Part shown: positions 1 to 7,515 of the stretch, one piece after another
How positions within the stretch are numbered: position 1 is the first letter of the stretch
Layout: every line of letters starts with the position of its first letter
NCBI GenBank assembly: GCA_002167215.1
Contig: NHDS01000007.1
Coordinates: 21,949 to 43,258, forward strand
From: Pelagibacteraceae bacterium TMED65
GTDB taxonomy: Bacteria; Pseudomonadota; Alphaproteobacteria; TMED127
Direction: 5' to 3'
DNA length: 21,310 nucleotides
The notes under the pieces: model-generated
The model's database searches: none
What the model was told of the DNA's origin: nothing
What the model saw: the letters and a program-made list of their open reading frames with translations, nothing else
Translations under genes and position numbers: made by a program

Positions 1-339
1 AATTTGCAAGCGTGGGAAAAATTAAGTCCAAGTCTTAAACGTCTTGTTGAGGCGAGTTGTGCAAAATCAAACTCTCTAATAGCATCAGAATTTTTTGCTA
101 GAAATTGTTTTGCAGTAAAAAAACTTAAAGATCAATACAATGTTTCATTTGTTAGGTATGACGACCTAGTACTAAAATTACTCAAAAGACGCTCTGATGA
201 AGTGGTTTCTGACATTGCATCAAAAGATAGTTTATCAAAAAAAATATTTGATAACATCTTTAATTTTAGAGAGCTTGCAATTTTTTGGTCGCATTACTCT
301 GAAGCAGATTACCTAAATGCAAGAATATTAAATAATTAA
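1..339 (+). CDS. dctP: TRAP transporter substrate-binding protein (DctP type), 3' fragment
   Basis: Periplasmic solute-binding subunit of a TRAP transporter; only the last 112 codons lie in the window and the frame is open at base 1, so the true start is outside. A TTG at 4-6 could be read as a start but is almost certainly internal. The visible part matches the C-terminal half of the family: a 'AWEKLS' segment, then a long helix with alternating Ala/Asn/Phe, then 'DDLVLKLLKRRSDEVVSDIA', and a final helix ending 'YLNAR'. This pattern is closest to the COG4663 (mannitol/chloroaromatic/keto-acid) branch as I know it. It converges on the permease genes dctM and dctQ on the other strand, which are its likely partners; their stops overlap at 336-339. 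The substrate cannot be told from this fragment. Confidence 0.8.
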   Translation, partial: NLQAWEKLSPSLKRLVEASCAKSNSLIASEFFARNCFAVKKLKDQYNVSFVRYDDLVLKLLKRRSDEVVSDIASKDSLSKKIFDNIFNFRELAIFWSHYSEADYLNARILNN

Positions 340-1715
340 AGTTGCCTAGGTAACCAAGTAATTATTGATGGAAATTTAAATAAAATCAAAAGTAGAAGAA
401 TTTGTATAATTATAAAAGGTATAACACCTTGATAAATTTCACTTGTTTTCACTTCTTTTGGACTCACTCCTCTTAGATAAAACAGTGCAAAACCAAAAGG
501 GGGAGTTAAAAAACTTGTCTGTAAATTAATAGCAAACATTAATGCCAACCAAATTGGGTCATAACCCATGGCAATTAAAGAGGGTCCAACTATTGGAACA
601 ATGACAAAAACGATTTGAAAGAAATCTAAGAAAAATCCTAGTAAAAAAATTATAAGCATTACTATTGTAAATGAAATTATAGCTCCTCCTGGAACTCCTG
701 AGATAAAGTTCTCTACAATTAGATCTCCGCCGAACCCTCTAAAGACAAGTGAAAATAATGATGCACCAATAAGAATAAAGAAAACCATTGAAGAAATCTT
801 TACAGTTTCTTTACTTGCTTTCAAAATGGTGTCAATGTTCATATCTTTTTTTTTTAATGAAATAAGAATAGAACCTAATGCACCTAATGAAGCAGATTCA
901 GTAGGTGTTGCAACTCCAAACAAAATTGATCCTAATACTATAATAATCAATATTATTGGTGGGAAAATGGTTTTAAGTATTTTAAAAATATTAAACTGTG
1001 CTCCTTCGAATGGTGCTTTTGGGAAGATATCTGGTTTGATTTTTGAGCATATGAAAATCCAAATAAAATACATTCCGACTAGTAAAACCCCTGGAAAGAT
1101 TGCACCAGCAAATAAATCTATACTACTTACAGGGTCTGGTGCTAGGTTACCTGAAATAGCTGAGGCTTGTTCATTTGCTCCCTGAAAAATATCTGCTAGA
1201 AGAACTAAAACTATTGATGGAGGTATAATTTGCCCTAGTGTCCCACTAGCGCAAATGACTCCTGTCGAAATTTTCCTATTATACTTCCATTTTATCATTA
1301 ATGGTAAAGATAAAATACCCATGGTGACTACCGTTGCTCCAACAATCCCTGTAGATGCAGCCATTAATACACCAACAATTAAAATAGAATATACAAGACC
1401 ACCTCTTTTTTTACCCCATATTTTACTCATATTTTCAAGAAGATCATTTGCAATACCTGATTTTTCAAGCATAACACCCATAAATATAAATAATGGGACT
1501 GCAATAAGAGTTTCATTTGTTATTATTCCAAAGATTCTATTGGGGAGAACACTAATTAAAACAAGGGGGAAAAGATCTAGCAAATAACCTAACATCCCTA
1601 CAAAAATTGCTGTTCCTGCAAGTGTTAAAGCAACTGGGTAGCCAGTTATTAAAAAAATTGCTAATAAAAAAAATAGCAAGAAAGCAAATGTCTCTTGAGA
1701 TAAAATGTCAATCAT
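336..1715 (-). CDS. dctM: TRAP transporter large permease DctM
   Basis: The 459-residue large integral-membrane subunit of a TRAP transporter, which couples inward sodium movement to uptake of an organic acid delivered by the binding protein. The protein is very hydrophobic with about a dozen membrane segments. Family signatures are visible: an N-terminal 'ITGYPVALTLAG' helix, 'TLIAVPLFIFMGVMLEKSG', 'ASGTLGQIIPPSI', and the loop 'NLAPDPVSSIDLFAGAIFPG', followed by 'TPTESASLGALG' and 'NLQTSFLTPPFGFALFYLRG'. Length and the large periplasmic loop fit the FcbT3-like (COG4664) branch. Its start overlaps the dctQ stop by 4 nt (1712-1715, ATGA), so the two are translationally coupled. Its stop overlaps that of the convergent dctP gene. 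Substrate is unassigned; organic or keto acids are the family norm. Confidence 0.93.
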   Translation of the reverse strand: MIDILSQETFAFLLFFLLAIFLITGYPVALTLAGTAIFVGMLGYLLDLFPLVLISVLPNRIFGIITNETLIAVPLFIFMGVMLEKSGIANDLLENMSKIWGKKRGGLVYSILIVGVLMAASTGIVGATVVTMGILSLPLMIKWKYNRKISTGVICASGTLGQIIPPSIVLVLLADIFQGANEQASAISGNLAPDPVSSIDLFAGAIFPGVLLVGMYFIWIFICSKIKPDIFPKAPFEGAQFNIFKILKTIFPPIILIIIVLGSILFGVATPTESASLGALGSILISLKKKDMNIDTILKASKETVKISSMVFFILIGASLFSLVFRGFGGDLIVENFISGVPGGAIISFTIVMLIIFLLGFFLDFFQIVFVIVPIVGPSLIAMGYDPIWLALMFAINLQTSFLTPPFGFALFYLRGVSPKEVKTSEIYQGVIPFIIIQILLLLILFKFPSIITWLPRQL

Positions 1716-2224
1716 GTTTTTGAAATAAATTTTCTAATTTTGTTTACTATCTCAATAAAAAGAAGAAGTCCCATTGTAAAAATAAAAAACTTTAAAATAA
1801 AAAGGTTTGGCAAACCTCCTGTTTCTTTTGAGTTTTCGTCAATAAGTAAAGATCTTATAAAATAGTTGTAACCTTTGAATATTAAAAAATAACAAAGAGG
1901 AATTCCAAAAACCAAAGAACCCAAGAAATTAATTTTCTTTTTCAAGGATTCATCAAAATTTCTATAAAGAATGTCAATTCGAACATGACCATCTTTATTA
2001 AATGTGTAGGATATGCCTAATAGTATTATTAAAGCATGAGTCCAAATATAAAGATCCTGCAACCAAGTGAATCCTATTGAGAAAATATATCTCAGAGCTA
2101 CAGATAAACTTATTAAAATTATGAGTAACAAAACTAAATAACTGGAGATCTTTCCAACAAAAGAATTAATTTTTTCAAATGAACTAGTGGGATTTTTTTT
2201 TTTCACTGATAAATAATAATACAT
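1712..2224 (-). CDS. dctQ: TRAP transporter small permease DctQ
   Basis: The 170-residue small membrane subunit of the TRAP transporter, paired with DctM. Four hydrophobic helices are visible (about residues 25-48, 60-78, 99-120 and 143-163). The family's typical central motif is present: a Trp-rich helix 'FTWLQDLYIWTHALIILLG' followed by 'DGHVRIDILY', in which HVR-D is the conserved core. The N-terminus is basic and cytosolic. It precedes dctM with an ATGA overlap, giving a dctQ-dctM operon. Only 45 bases separate its start from that of divergent rpmJ, so promoters for both must fit there or lie inside the genes. Confidence 0.9.
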   Translation of the reverse strand: MYYYLSVKKKNPTSSFEKINSFVGKISSYLVLLLIILISLSVALRYIFSIGFTWLQDLYIWTHALIILLGISYTFNKDGHVRIDILYRNFDESLKKKINFLGSLVFGIPLCYFLIFKGYNYFIRSLLIDENSKETGGLPNLFILKFFIFTMGLLLFIEIVNKIRKFISKT

Positions 2225-2233
2225 TTTCTTATA

Positions 2234-2261
2234 TTGACAAATTCAAAGAATTAATTATTTT
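2234..2261 (+). promoter_or_regulatory. Candidate sigma-70 promoter for rpmJ
   Basis: A perfect TTGACA (2234-2239) lies 16 nt upstream of a weaker TATTTT (2256-2261) in the 45-bp gap between dctQ and rpmJ. If used, transcription would begin around 2267-2269, only one or two bases before the rpmJ ATG at 2270. The mRNA would then be nearly leaderless, consistent with the absence of a Shine-Dalgarno there. Confidence 0.4.
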
Positions 2262-2269
2262 AAAATCTT

Positions 2270-2395
2270 ATGAAAGTATTAAGATCTATAAAATCTGCCA
2301 AGTTAAGACATAGAGACTGTCGCGTCGTAAAAAGAAAAGGAAGGCTCTACGTTATAAATAAAACAGACGCAAGATTTAAGGCAAGACAAGGCTAA
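2270..2395 (+). CDS. rpmJ: 50S ribosomal protein L36
   Basis: A 41-residue, strongly basic protein (begins [20 protein letters not shown], ends '[13 protein letters not shown]') that matches the long alphaproteobacterial form of L36, a small protein of the large ribosomal subunit. Only one Cys (residue 17) is present, so the zinc-binding Cys/His set of the classical 37-38 residue form is missing; this is the zinc-independent type. The start is fixed by the family N-terminus. There is no Shine-Dalgarno upstream. The last 4 bases (2392-2395) overlap the stop of convergent pyruvate kinase. rpmJ next to pyk is, to my knowledge, common in alphaproteobacteria. Confidence 0.95.
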   Translation: MKVLRSIKSAKLRHRDCRVVKRKGRLYVINKTDARFKARQG

Positions 2396-3807
2396 TTTAT
2401 TTTTGCAATTCTGAGATTATTCGTAGAGCCAGATACACCAATTGGTGCACCAGCAGTGATAACAACATAATCTCCTTTTCTTACTATTTTCTCTTTCTTA
2501 GCTAGGTCACATGCATTCTCAATCATTCCGGAGAAGCTTTTTGGTTCTAAAGAATGGATATTATGGACACCCCAAATTAACGCTAACTGTCTAGCTGTTA
2601 ACCTTTCTGGTGATAAACCAATAATTGGAACGGTTGGTCTTTCTCTTGCTGCCCTTTTTGCTGTTCCTCCTGATCTTGTGTAGGTAAAAATTGCTTTGGC
2701 TAAAACCGTATTAACCACCTGAGAGGCCGCTGAACTAATTGCATCAGAAGTTGTTACTTCGAGTTTTACTTTTTTACTATCAAGCATTTGTCTATAAGAA
2801 AAATCATTTTCTACACCACGAATTATTCTGTCCATAATTTTAACAGACTCAACTGGAAATTTACCCGATGCAGTTTCAGCAGAGAGCATTACACAATCGA
2901 CAGCATCAAATACAGCCGTTGCAACATCCGAAGCTTCTGCTCTTGTCGGAGAAGGTGAGTTAACCATCGAATCAAGCATTTGTGTTGCCACAACTACAGG
3001 TTTTCCCTGGTTTCTGCATGAGTTAACGAGTCTTTTTTGAATGATTGGCACCTCTTCAGGAGGCATTTCAACACCTAGGTCTCCTCGAGCAACCATTGCA
3101 GCATCACAATGTGCGAGAATATCTTCCATTCGTTTTACTGCAAGCGGCTTTTCAAACTTTGCCATAATTGCTGTTTGATCCCCAATATATTTTTTTAAAT
3201 CAATTAGGTCCTTTGATTTTTGAACAAATGATAACGCTACATAATCAAGACTTAAGTTTAAACATAATTCTAGATCCTTTAGATCTTTTTTTGTTAATGA
3301 AGATAATTTGATAAAAGTTTCAGGAATATTTACCCCTTTTTTATTTGAAATTCTCCCCCCATTAATAACTTCAGTCAGAATTTTATCGGAACTTACATAT
3401 TCAATGTTTAATAATATTTTTCCATCATCAATAAGAATTTTATTGTTTTTTTTTACTGACTTAAATATTTCCGGATGTGGTAATTGTACTCTTTTTTCGT
3501 CTCCTAATTTGGGATCAAGATCTAGACAAAACCTTTGATTATTTTTTAAAAAAATTGATGACGTTTTAAAATTTCCAATTCTTAACTTTGGACCTTGAAG
3601 ATCACCAAGAATTGCAATGGGTCTTCCAAGGCGTTTTTCATATTGTCTAATGTGATATACTCTTTTTCTGTGATCTTCATGACTTCCATGACTAAAATTC
3701 AATCTAAAGATATCAGCCCCTGCTTGAAAAAGGGAATGTATTTTTAATGGAGCTGATGAGGTAGGTCCTAATGTTGCTATAATTTTGGTATTTCTATTTC
3801 TAAGCAT
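2392..3807 (-). CDS. pyk: Pyruvate kinase
   Basis: Converts phosphoenolpyruvate and ADP to pyruvate and ATP, the last step of lower glycolysis, in the cytosol. Its 471 residues are full length. Visible signatures: '[12 protein letters not shown]' at residues 7-18; 'RLNFSHGS' near 35-42; the K+/Mg2+ site region '[13 protein letters not shown]' at 66-78; active-site Lys217 in 'MAKFEKP', where many family members read KIE; '[12 protein letters not shown]' at 238-249; '[11 protein letters not shown]' at 271-281; and 'VMLSAETA' at 306-313. The C-terminal domain carries '[15 protein letters not shown]'. The start is the only ATG that keeps the conserved N-terminus. It is divergent from the N-formylglutamate amidohydrolase-like gene across 54 bp and ends in rpmJ. 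Confidence 0.97.
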   Translation of the reverse strand: MLRNRNTKIIATLGPTSSAPLKIHSLFQAGADIFRLNFSHGSHEDHRKRVYHIRQYEKRLGRPIAILGDLQGPKLRIGNFKTSSIFLKNNQRFCLDLDPKLGDEKRVQLPHPEIFKSVKKNNKILIDDGKILLNIEYVSSDKILTEVINGGRISNKKGVNIPETFIKLSSLTKKDLKDLELCLNLSLDYVALSFVQKSKDLIDLKKYIGDQTAIMAKFEKPLAVKRMEDILAHCDAAMVARGDLGVEMPPEEVPIIQKRLVNSCRNQGKPVVVATQMLDSMVNSPSPTRAEASDVATAVFDAVDCVMLSAETASGKFPVESVKIMDRIIRGVENDFSYRQMLDSKKVKLEVTTSDAISSAASQVVNTVLAKAIFTYTRSGGTAKRAARERPTVPIIGLSPERLTARQLALIWGVHNIHSLEPKSFSGMIENACDLAKKEKIVRKGDYVVITAGAPIGVSGSTNNLRIAKIN

Positions 3808-3861
3808 TTTACGTATAGTTTATACTACACTTGTAAAATATTTGATATAAAATTTATTCCT

Positions 3862-4599
3862 ATGAAAAATGTTTGTATTACTAAAAGTTACATAAATAAC
3901 AACTTTAAAAATCATATAATATTTATATGTGATCATGCTAATAATAAAATCCCTTCGAAATATAAAGGATTAGGTCTTACAAGAAGTGAGTTGGAATCGC
4001 ATATAGCTTTTGATTTAGGTGCTAAAAATTTAGTAATTGAATTAACAAAAAAATTAAAACAGTCTTATTTTATCTCAAATTTTTCAAGATTAATTATTGA
4101 TCCAAATAGACCTAAAAGTTCGAATGACTTGATTGTTCAGGATTCATTTGGAACGAAAATTCTAGGTAATAAGAATATAGATAAAAAAGAAAAAAATGAT
4201 CGTATAGAAATTTTTTATGATAAATATCATTTTGAATTATCTGAATTTGTTAAAAAAAAGAAAAGAATCTATGAAAAAGTATTTTTAATTTCAATTCATA
4301 GTTTTACAAAAAAATCCAAAAAATTTAACAGAGGGATTGAAGTAGGTCTGTTGTGGAACAAAAATATGAATCTTTTACTGCCAATTCAAAGAGAATTAAA
4401 ATTAAAAAATATTTTTTTTGGAAGAAATTTTCCATATTCTGGCTTTCACTTTAATTATACATTAGATAAGCTATATGATGATCTCTCGTTAGATAGTATT
4501 TTAATTGAAATAAGAAACGATTTGATTTGTTATAAAAAAGGAATTACAAAATATGTAGATATTTTTAGTAAAATTTTTAATGAATTTTTAAATGGCTAA
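3862..4599 (+). CDS. N-formylglutamate amidohydrolase-like hydrolase
   Basis: A 245-residue member of the N-formylglutamate amidohydrolase family (COG3931-like), zinc hydrolases that release formate from N-formyl-glutamate in histidine breakdown. Motifs visible: 'IFICDHANNKIP' near residues 20-31, 'HIAFDLGA' near 48-55, 'SNFSRLIIDPNRP' near 71-83, 'LISIHSF' near 141-147, 'GIEVGLLW' near 157-164 and 'ILIEIRNDLI' near 213-222. The His and Glu residues in these blocks are the expected metal and catalytic positions. No other hut genes are nearby, and the COG3931 branch is often found without them, so the true substrate may be another N-formyl or N-acyl compound. The 3' end overlaps the DUF1244 gene by 8 nt, suggesting coupled translation. 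Confidence 0.85.
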   Translation: MKNVCITKSYINNNFKNHIIFICDHANNKIPSKYKGLGLTRSELESHIAFDLGAKNLVIELTKKLKQSYFISNFSRLIIDPNRPKSSNDLIVQDSFGTKILGNKNIDKKEKNDRIEIFYDKYHFELSEFVKKKKRIYEKVFLISIHSFTKKSKKFNRGIEVGLLWNKNMNLLLPIQRELKLKNIFFGRNFPYSGFHFNYTLDKLYDDLSLDSILIEIRNDLICYKKGITKYVDIFSKIFNEFLNG

Positions 4600-4852
4600 T
4601 TACAAAAACAAAAACAATATTCAAGCAGCAGTTTTCAGAAGGTTGGTTGATCATTTGCAGAAGAACACTTCTGTCCAAAATATTGATTTAATGAATTTAG
4701 CAGGTTTCTGTAGAAATTGTCTCTCGAAATGGACAGTAGAAGAGGCAAAAAAAATTAATGTGTCTTTAGAATATGAAGATGTCAGAACCGAGCTATATGG
4801 CATGAAATATCCAGAGTGGAAAAAAAAATACCAAACACCAATTAAAAAATGA
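4592..4852 (+). CDS. DUF1244 family protein
   Basis: An 86-residue protein of the DUF1244 family, common in alphaproteobacteria and of unknown function. Recognisable blocks are 'AAVFRRLVDHLQ' near residues 11-22, the 'LAGFCRNCLSKW' Cys-x-x-Cys motif near 36-47, and 'YGMKYPEWK' near 69-77. The Cys pair could bind a metal or act in redox chemistry; this is inference. The start codon lies inside the end of the preceding amidohydrolase-like gene (8-nt overlap) and the stop overlaps the epimerase start by 4 nt (ATGA), so the three genes form one tightly coupled + strand unit. Confidence 0.9.
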   Translation: MANYKNKNNIQAAVFRRLVDHLQKNTSVQNIDLMNLAGFCRNCLSKWTVEEAKKINVSLEYEDVRTELYGMKYPEWKKKYQTPIKK

Positions 4853-5802
4853 CTATTTTAATTACTGGTGCTGCAGGTTTCATAGGCTTTCATACATGCC
4901 TTGCAAAACTTAAAAAAAATAATCTCGTTATTGGAGTTGATAACCTAAACAATTATTATGATGTAAAACTTAAAAAAGATAGATTGAATATTCTTAGAAA
5001 ATATAAAAATTTTTCTTTCTTTAAAAGTGACATTCAAAATTCACACCTATTTACAAAATTTAAAAAAAAAAAAATTGATGTTATAATTAATTTAGCCGCT
5101 CAGGCTGGTGTAAGGCATTCTCTTAAAGATCCGCATTCATATATAAATTCAAATGTTTTAGGTCAACTTAACATGCTAGAACTAGCAAGAAAAATAAATG
5201 TAAAAAAGTTTATATACGCAAGTTCATCCTCTGTGTATGGAGGGAATAAAAAATTACCATTTTCAGTTGAGCATAGAGTAGACAACCCGGTTTCACTTTA
5301 TGCAGCATCTAAAAAATCAACAGAATTAATTGCTGAATGCTATTCTCATTTATTTGATATAAATTGTATTGGTTTAAGATTTTTTACAGTCTACGGCCCC
5401 TGGGGAAGACCAGATATGGCAACTTTCATTTTTACTAAAAAAATTTTAGAGAAAAAAAAGATAGATATTTATAATTTTGGAAAAATGCAAAGAGACTTTA
5501 CATATATTGATGATATTGTTCAAGGAATTCTTGGAGCAATAAAAACTACTAAATCTGGACATTTGGTCTATAACCTTGGGAATAGTCATCCAGAAATTTT
5601 GGAAAATTTTATTTCTTTAATAGAACAAAACCTTGGAATAAAGGCAAAAAAAAATTATCTTCCTATTCAACCAGGTGATGTTGAGAAAACTTTTGCTAAT
5701 ATTGATCTTAGTAAAAAAGATTTAAAATTTAAACCAAAAACTACTATATTTAGAGGCATTCCAAAATTCATAGAATGGTATAAAGATTATTATAAAATTT
5801 AA
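4849..5802 (+). CDS. NAD-dependent sugar epimerase, UDP-glucuronate 4-epimerase-like
   Basis: An extended short-chain dehydrogenase of 317 residues. The N-terminal NAD-binding loop is GAAGFIG at residues 7-13. 'SSSSVYG' at 125-131 and the catalytic pair Tyr151/Lys155 in 'YAASKKSTEL' complete the active site. The C-terminal half contains 'FTVYGPWGRPDMATF' and 'GKMQRDFTYIDDIV', wording typical of UDP-glucuronate/UDP-galacturonate 4-epimerases, which supply galacturonate for surface polysaccharide. A general UDP-glucose 4-epimerase role is the alternative. It starts inside the DUF1244 stop (ATGA). Its TAA stop overlaps the stop of the convergent acyl-CoA synthetase at TTAA (5799-5802). No other polysaccharide genes are in view. 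Confidence 0.88.
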   Translation: MTILITGAAGFIGFHTCLAKLKKNNLVIGVDNLNNYYDVKLKKDRLNILRKYKNFSFFKSDIQNSHLFTKFKKKKIDVIINLAAQAGVRHSLKDPHSYINSNVLGQLNMLELARKINVKKFIYASSSSVYGGNKKLPFSVEHRVDNPVSLYAASKKSTELIAECYSHLFDINCIGLRFFTVYGPWGRPDMATFIFTKKILEKKKIDIYNFGKMQRDFTYIDDIVQGILGAIKTTKSGHLVYNLGNSHPEILENFISLIEQNLGIKAKKNYLPIQPGDVEKTFANIDLSKKDLKFKPKTTIFRGIPKFIEWYKDYYKI

Positions 5803-7490
5803 TAGAGTGATTCAATCTTATCTTTAAAGAATTTATAAACTTCTCTTTTCTTAATTTTTTGTGTTTGAGTAAGAAAACCATCTTCATAGGTTAAAGGTTT
5901 ATTAAGTAAAATATATTTCCGAATTTTTTCAACTGAGTTAAGTTTGGAATTTGTGAACCTTAGGATTAATTTAATTTTTGAATCATCTGATTTTTCTTCT
6001 GAATATAACAATGCAACCAAATAAGGTTTGTTATCTCCAAAAACAACAGCTTGATCAATTCCAACTTGTTCAGTAAGAATATTTTCTATCTTTTGCACTG
6101 ATACGTTGTCTCCCCCCGAAGTTACAATAAGGTCTTTTTTTCTTCCATTTATAATTAGCCTTCCTTTATTATCAAAAAAACCAAGATCACCTGTATGCAA
6201 CCAATTTTTTTTGATGGTTTCGTTAGTTAGTTTCTTGTTTTTCCAATAACCCAACATCACATTATTTCCTTTAACTAAAATTTCATTTTGATTTGATATT
6301 TTTACTTCAACATTTTTGACAGGAAACCCTACAGTTCTGGCGTCGTTTTTTGATTTTGTGTTGCAACTTATTAAAGGCGATGCCTCTGTTTGTCCGTAAC
6401 CTTGTAATAGACAAAAACCAATTTTATTAAAAAATAAACCAATTTCTGGATTTAGAGCTGCACCACCTGAAATTAGAGCTTTGATATTACCACCAAAGAT
6501 ATTTTTAATTTTTTTTGTTACAAGGGTTTTGACCAAAATCTTACCAAATAAATAATTAATAGATATTTTATTTTCATTTTTGATGTATTTAAAAATCATA
6601 TCAAATATTTTATTTTTGACTTGATTAGATCCAATAAACCTCTTTTTAACCTTTTTGTATATGTTTTCATATAACCTAGGTACAGCAGAAAAAATAGTTG
6701 GTTTAACTTCTTTTAATTCATAAAGTAATTTCTCTAATGATGTGCAAAAATAAATTTCGGCGTTAATAAGCATAGGAAAATATAGACCTGCCATTCTTTC
6801 ATATGAATGCGAAAGTGGTAAAAAGGAAATAAATCTTTCTTCATCTATTTCAAATTCTCCTATTATACCTAATGCACTATTTAGGTTGTCAAGAATGGCT
6901 TTGTGACTTAGTACAACTCCCTTTGGATTTCCACTTGTTCCAGAGGTATAAATTATTGTCGAGACATCATTTTTTTTTACTGTTGGTTTTATAATTTTTT
7001 TTGGTTTTTGAGAAATTATTTGTTTGTAATCTAAAAAATTCAAACTTTTTTCAATTGTTATAATCCTTTTATTATCGAAATCTTTAAGGCATGACTGGTT
7101 TTTTCTGAAAATATGATCGTCTTCTAAAATCACAATTTTAGGATTAGAATCCTTTATTATAAAAGTATTGTCATTTTCGTTATTAGTCACAAACGAAGGC
7201 ACACTTATTGCTCCTGCTGCCATAATTGCAATATCAAATTCTACCCATTCAATTCTATTAGAAGATAATAAAAAAATTCTATCAGATTCTTTAATTCCTA
7301 GACTTTGAAAAACTGAAATTATTTTATTTACTCTCAAATTTATTTCTTCAAATGAATCTCCAACCCACTGGGAACCATCTTTTTTAAAAAGAAATTTCTT
7401 TTTCGGAAAATTTTTTTTGTAAAATTTTAAAATATCAGGTAAATTCTTCGAATTGTTTAAAATACTTGTAAAATCTAAATTATTATTCAT
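5799..7490 (-). CDS. AMP-forming long-chain acyl-CoA synthetase-like ligase
   Basis: A 563-residue member of the ANL adenylate-forming superfamily that activates a carboxylic acid with ATP and joins it to CoA. All core motifs are visible: the phosphate loop 'YTSGTSGNPKG' at residues 181-191, 'PLSHSYERM' at 225-233, the 'GYGQTEAS' adenylate-binding motif at 364-371, 'TGDLG' at 433-437 and the hinge 'GRKKDLIVTSGG' at 449-460. 'SHSYER' and 'RLYENIYKK' favour the long-chain (FAA1/COG1022) branch. The C-terminal domain is somewhat short compared with roughly 600-residue relatives. The exact acid cannot be read from the sequence. It stands alone between a convergent epimerase gene and a divergent pepF gene only 25 bp away. 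Confidence 0.92.
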   Translation of the reverse strand: MNNNLDFTSILNNSKNLPDILKFYKKNFPKKKFLFKKDGSQWVGDSFEEINLRVNKIISVFQSLGIKESDRIFLLSSNRIEWVEFDIAIMAAGAISVPSFVTNNENDNTFIIKDSNPKIVILEDDHIFRKNQSCLKDFDNKRIITIEKSLNFLDYKQIISQKPKKIIKPTVKKNDVSTIIYTSGTSGNPKGVVLSHKAILDNLNSALGIIGEFEIDEERFISFLPLSHSYERMAGLYFPMLINAEIYFCTSLEKLLYELKEVKPTIFSAVPRLYENIYKKVKKRFIGSNQVKNKIFDMIFKYIKNENKISINYLFGKILVKTLVTKKIKNIFGGNIKALISGGAALNPEIGLFFNKIGFCLLQGYGQTEASPLISCNTKSKNDARTVGFPVKNVEVKISNQNEILVKGNNVMLGYWKNKKLTNETIKKNWLHTGDLGFFDNKGRLIINGRKKDLIVTSGGDNVSVQKIENILTEQVGIDQAVVFGDNKPYLVALLYSEEKSDDSKIKLILRFTNSKLNSVEKIRKYILLNKPLTYEDGFLTQTQKIKKREVYKFFKDKIESLY

Positions 7491-7515
7491 TTAATGTTAT
7501 TTAACTTATTTATTT

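Noticed and set aside
826..1587. Plus-strand open frames opposite dctM
   Set aside because: They are antisense shadows of the conserved permease gene and have no recognisable motifs.
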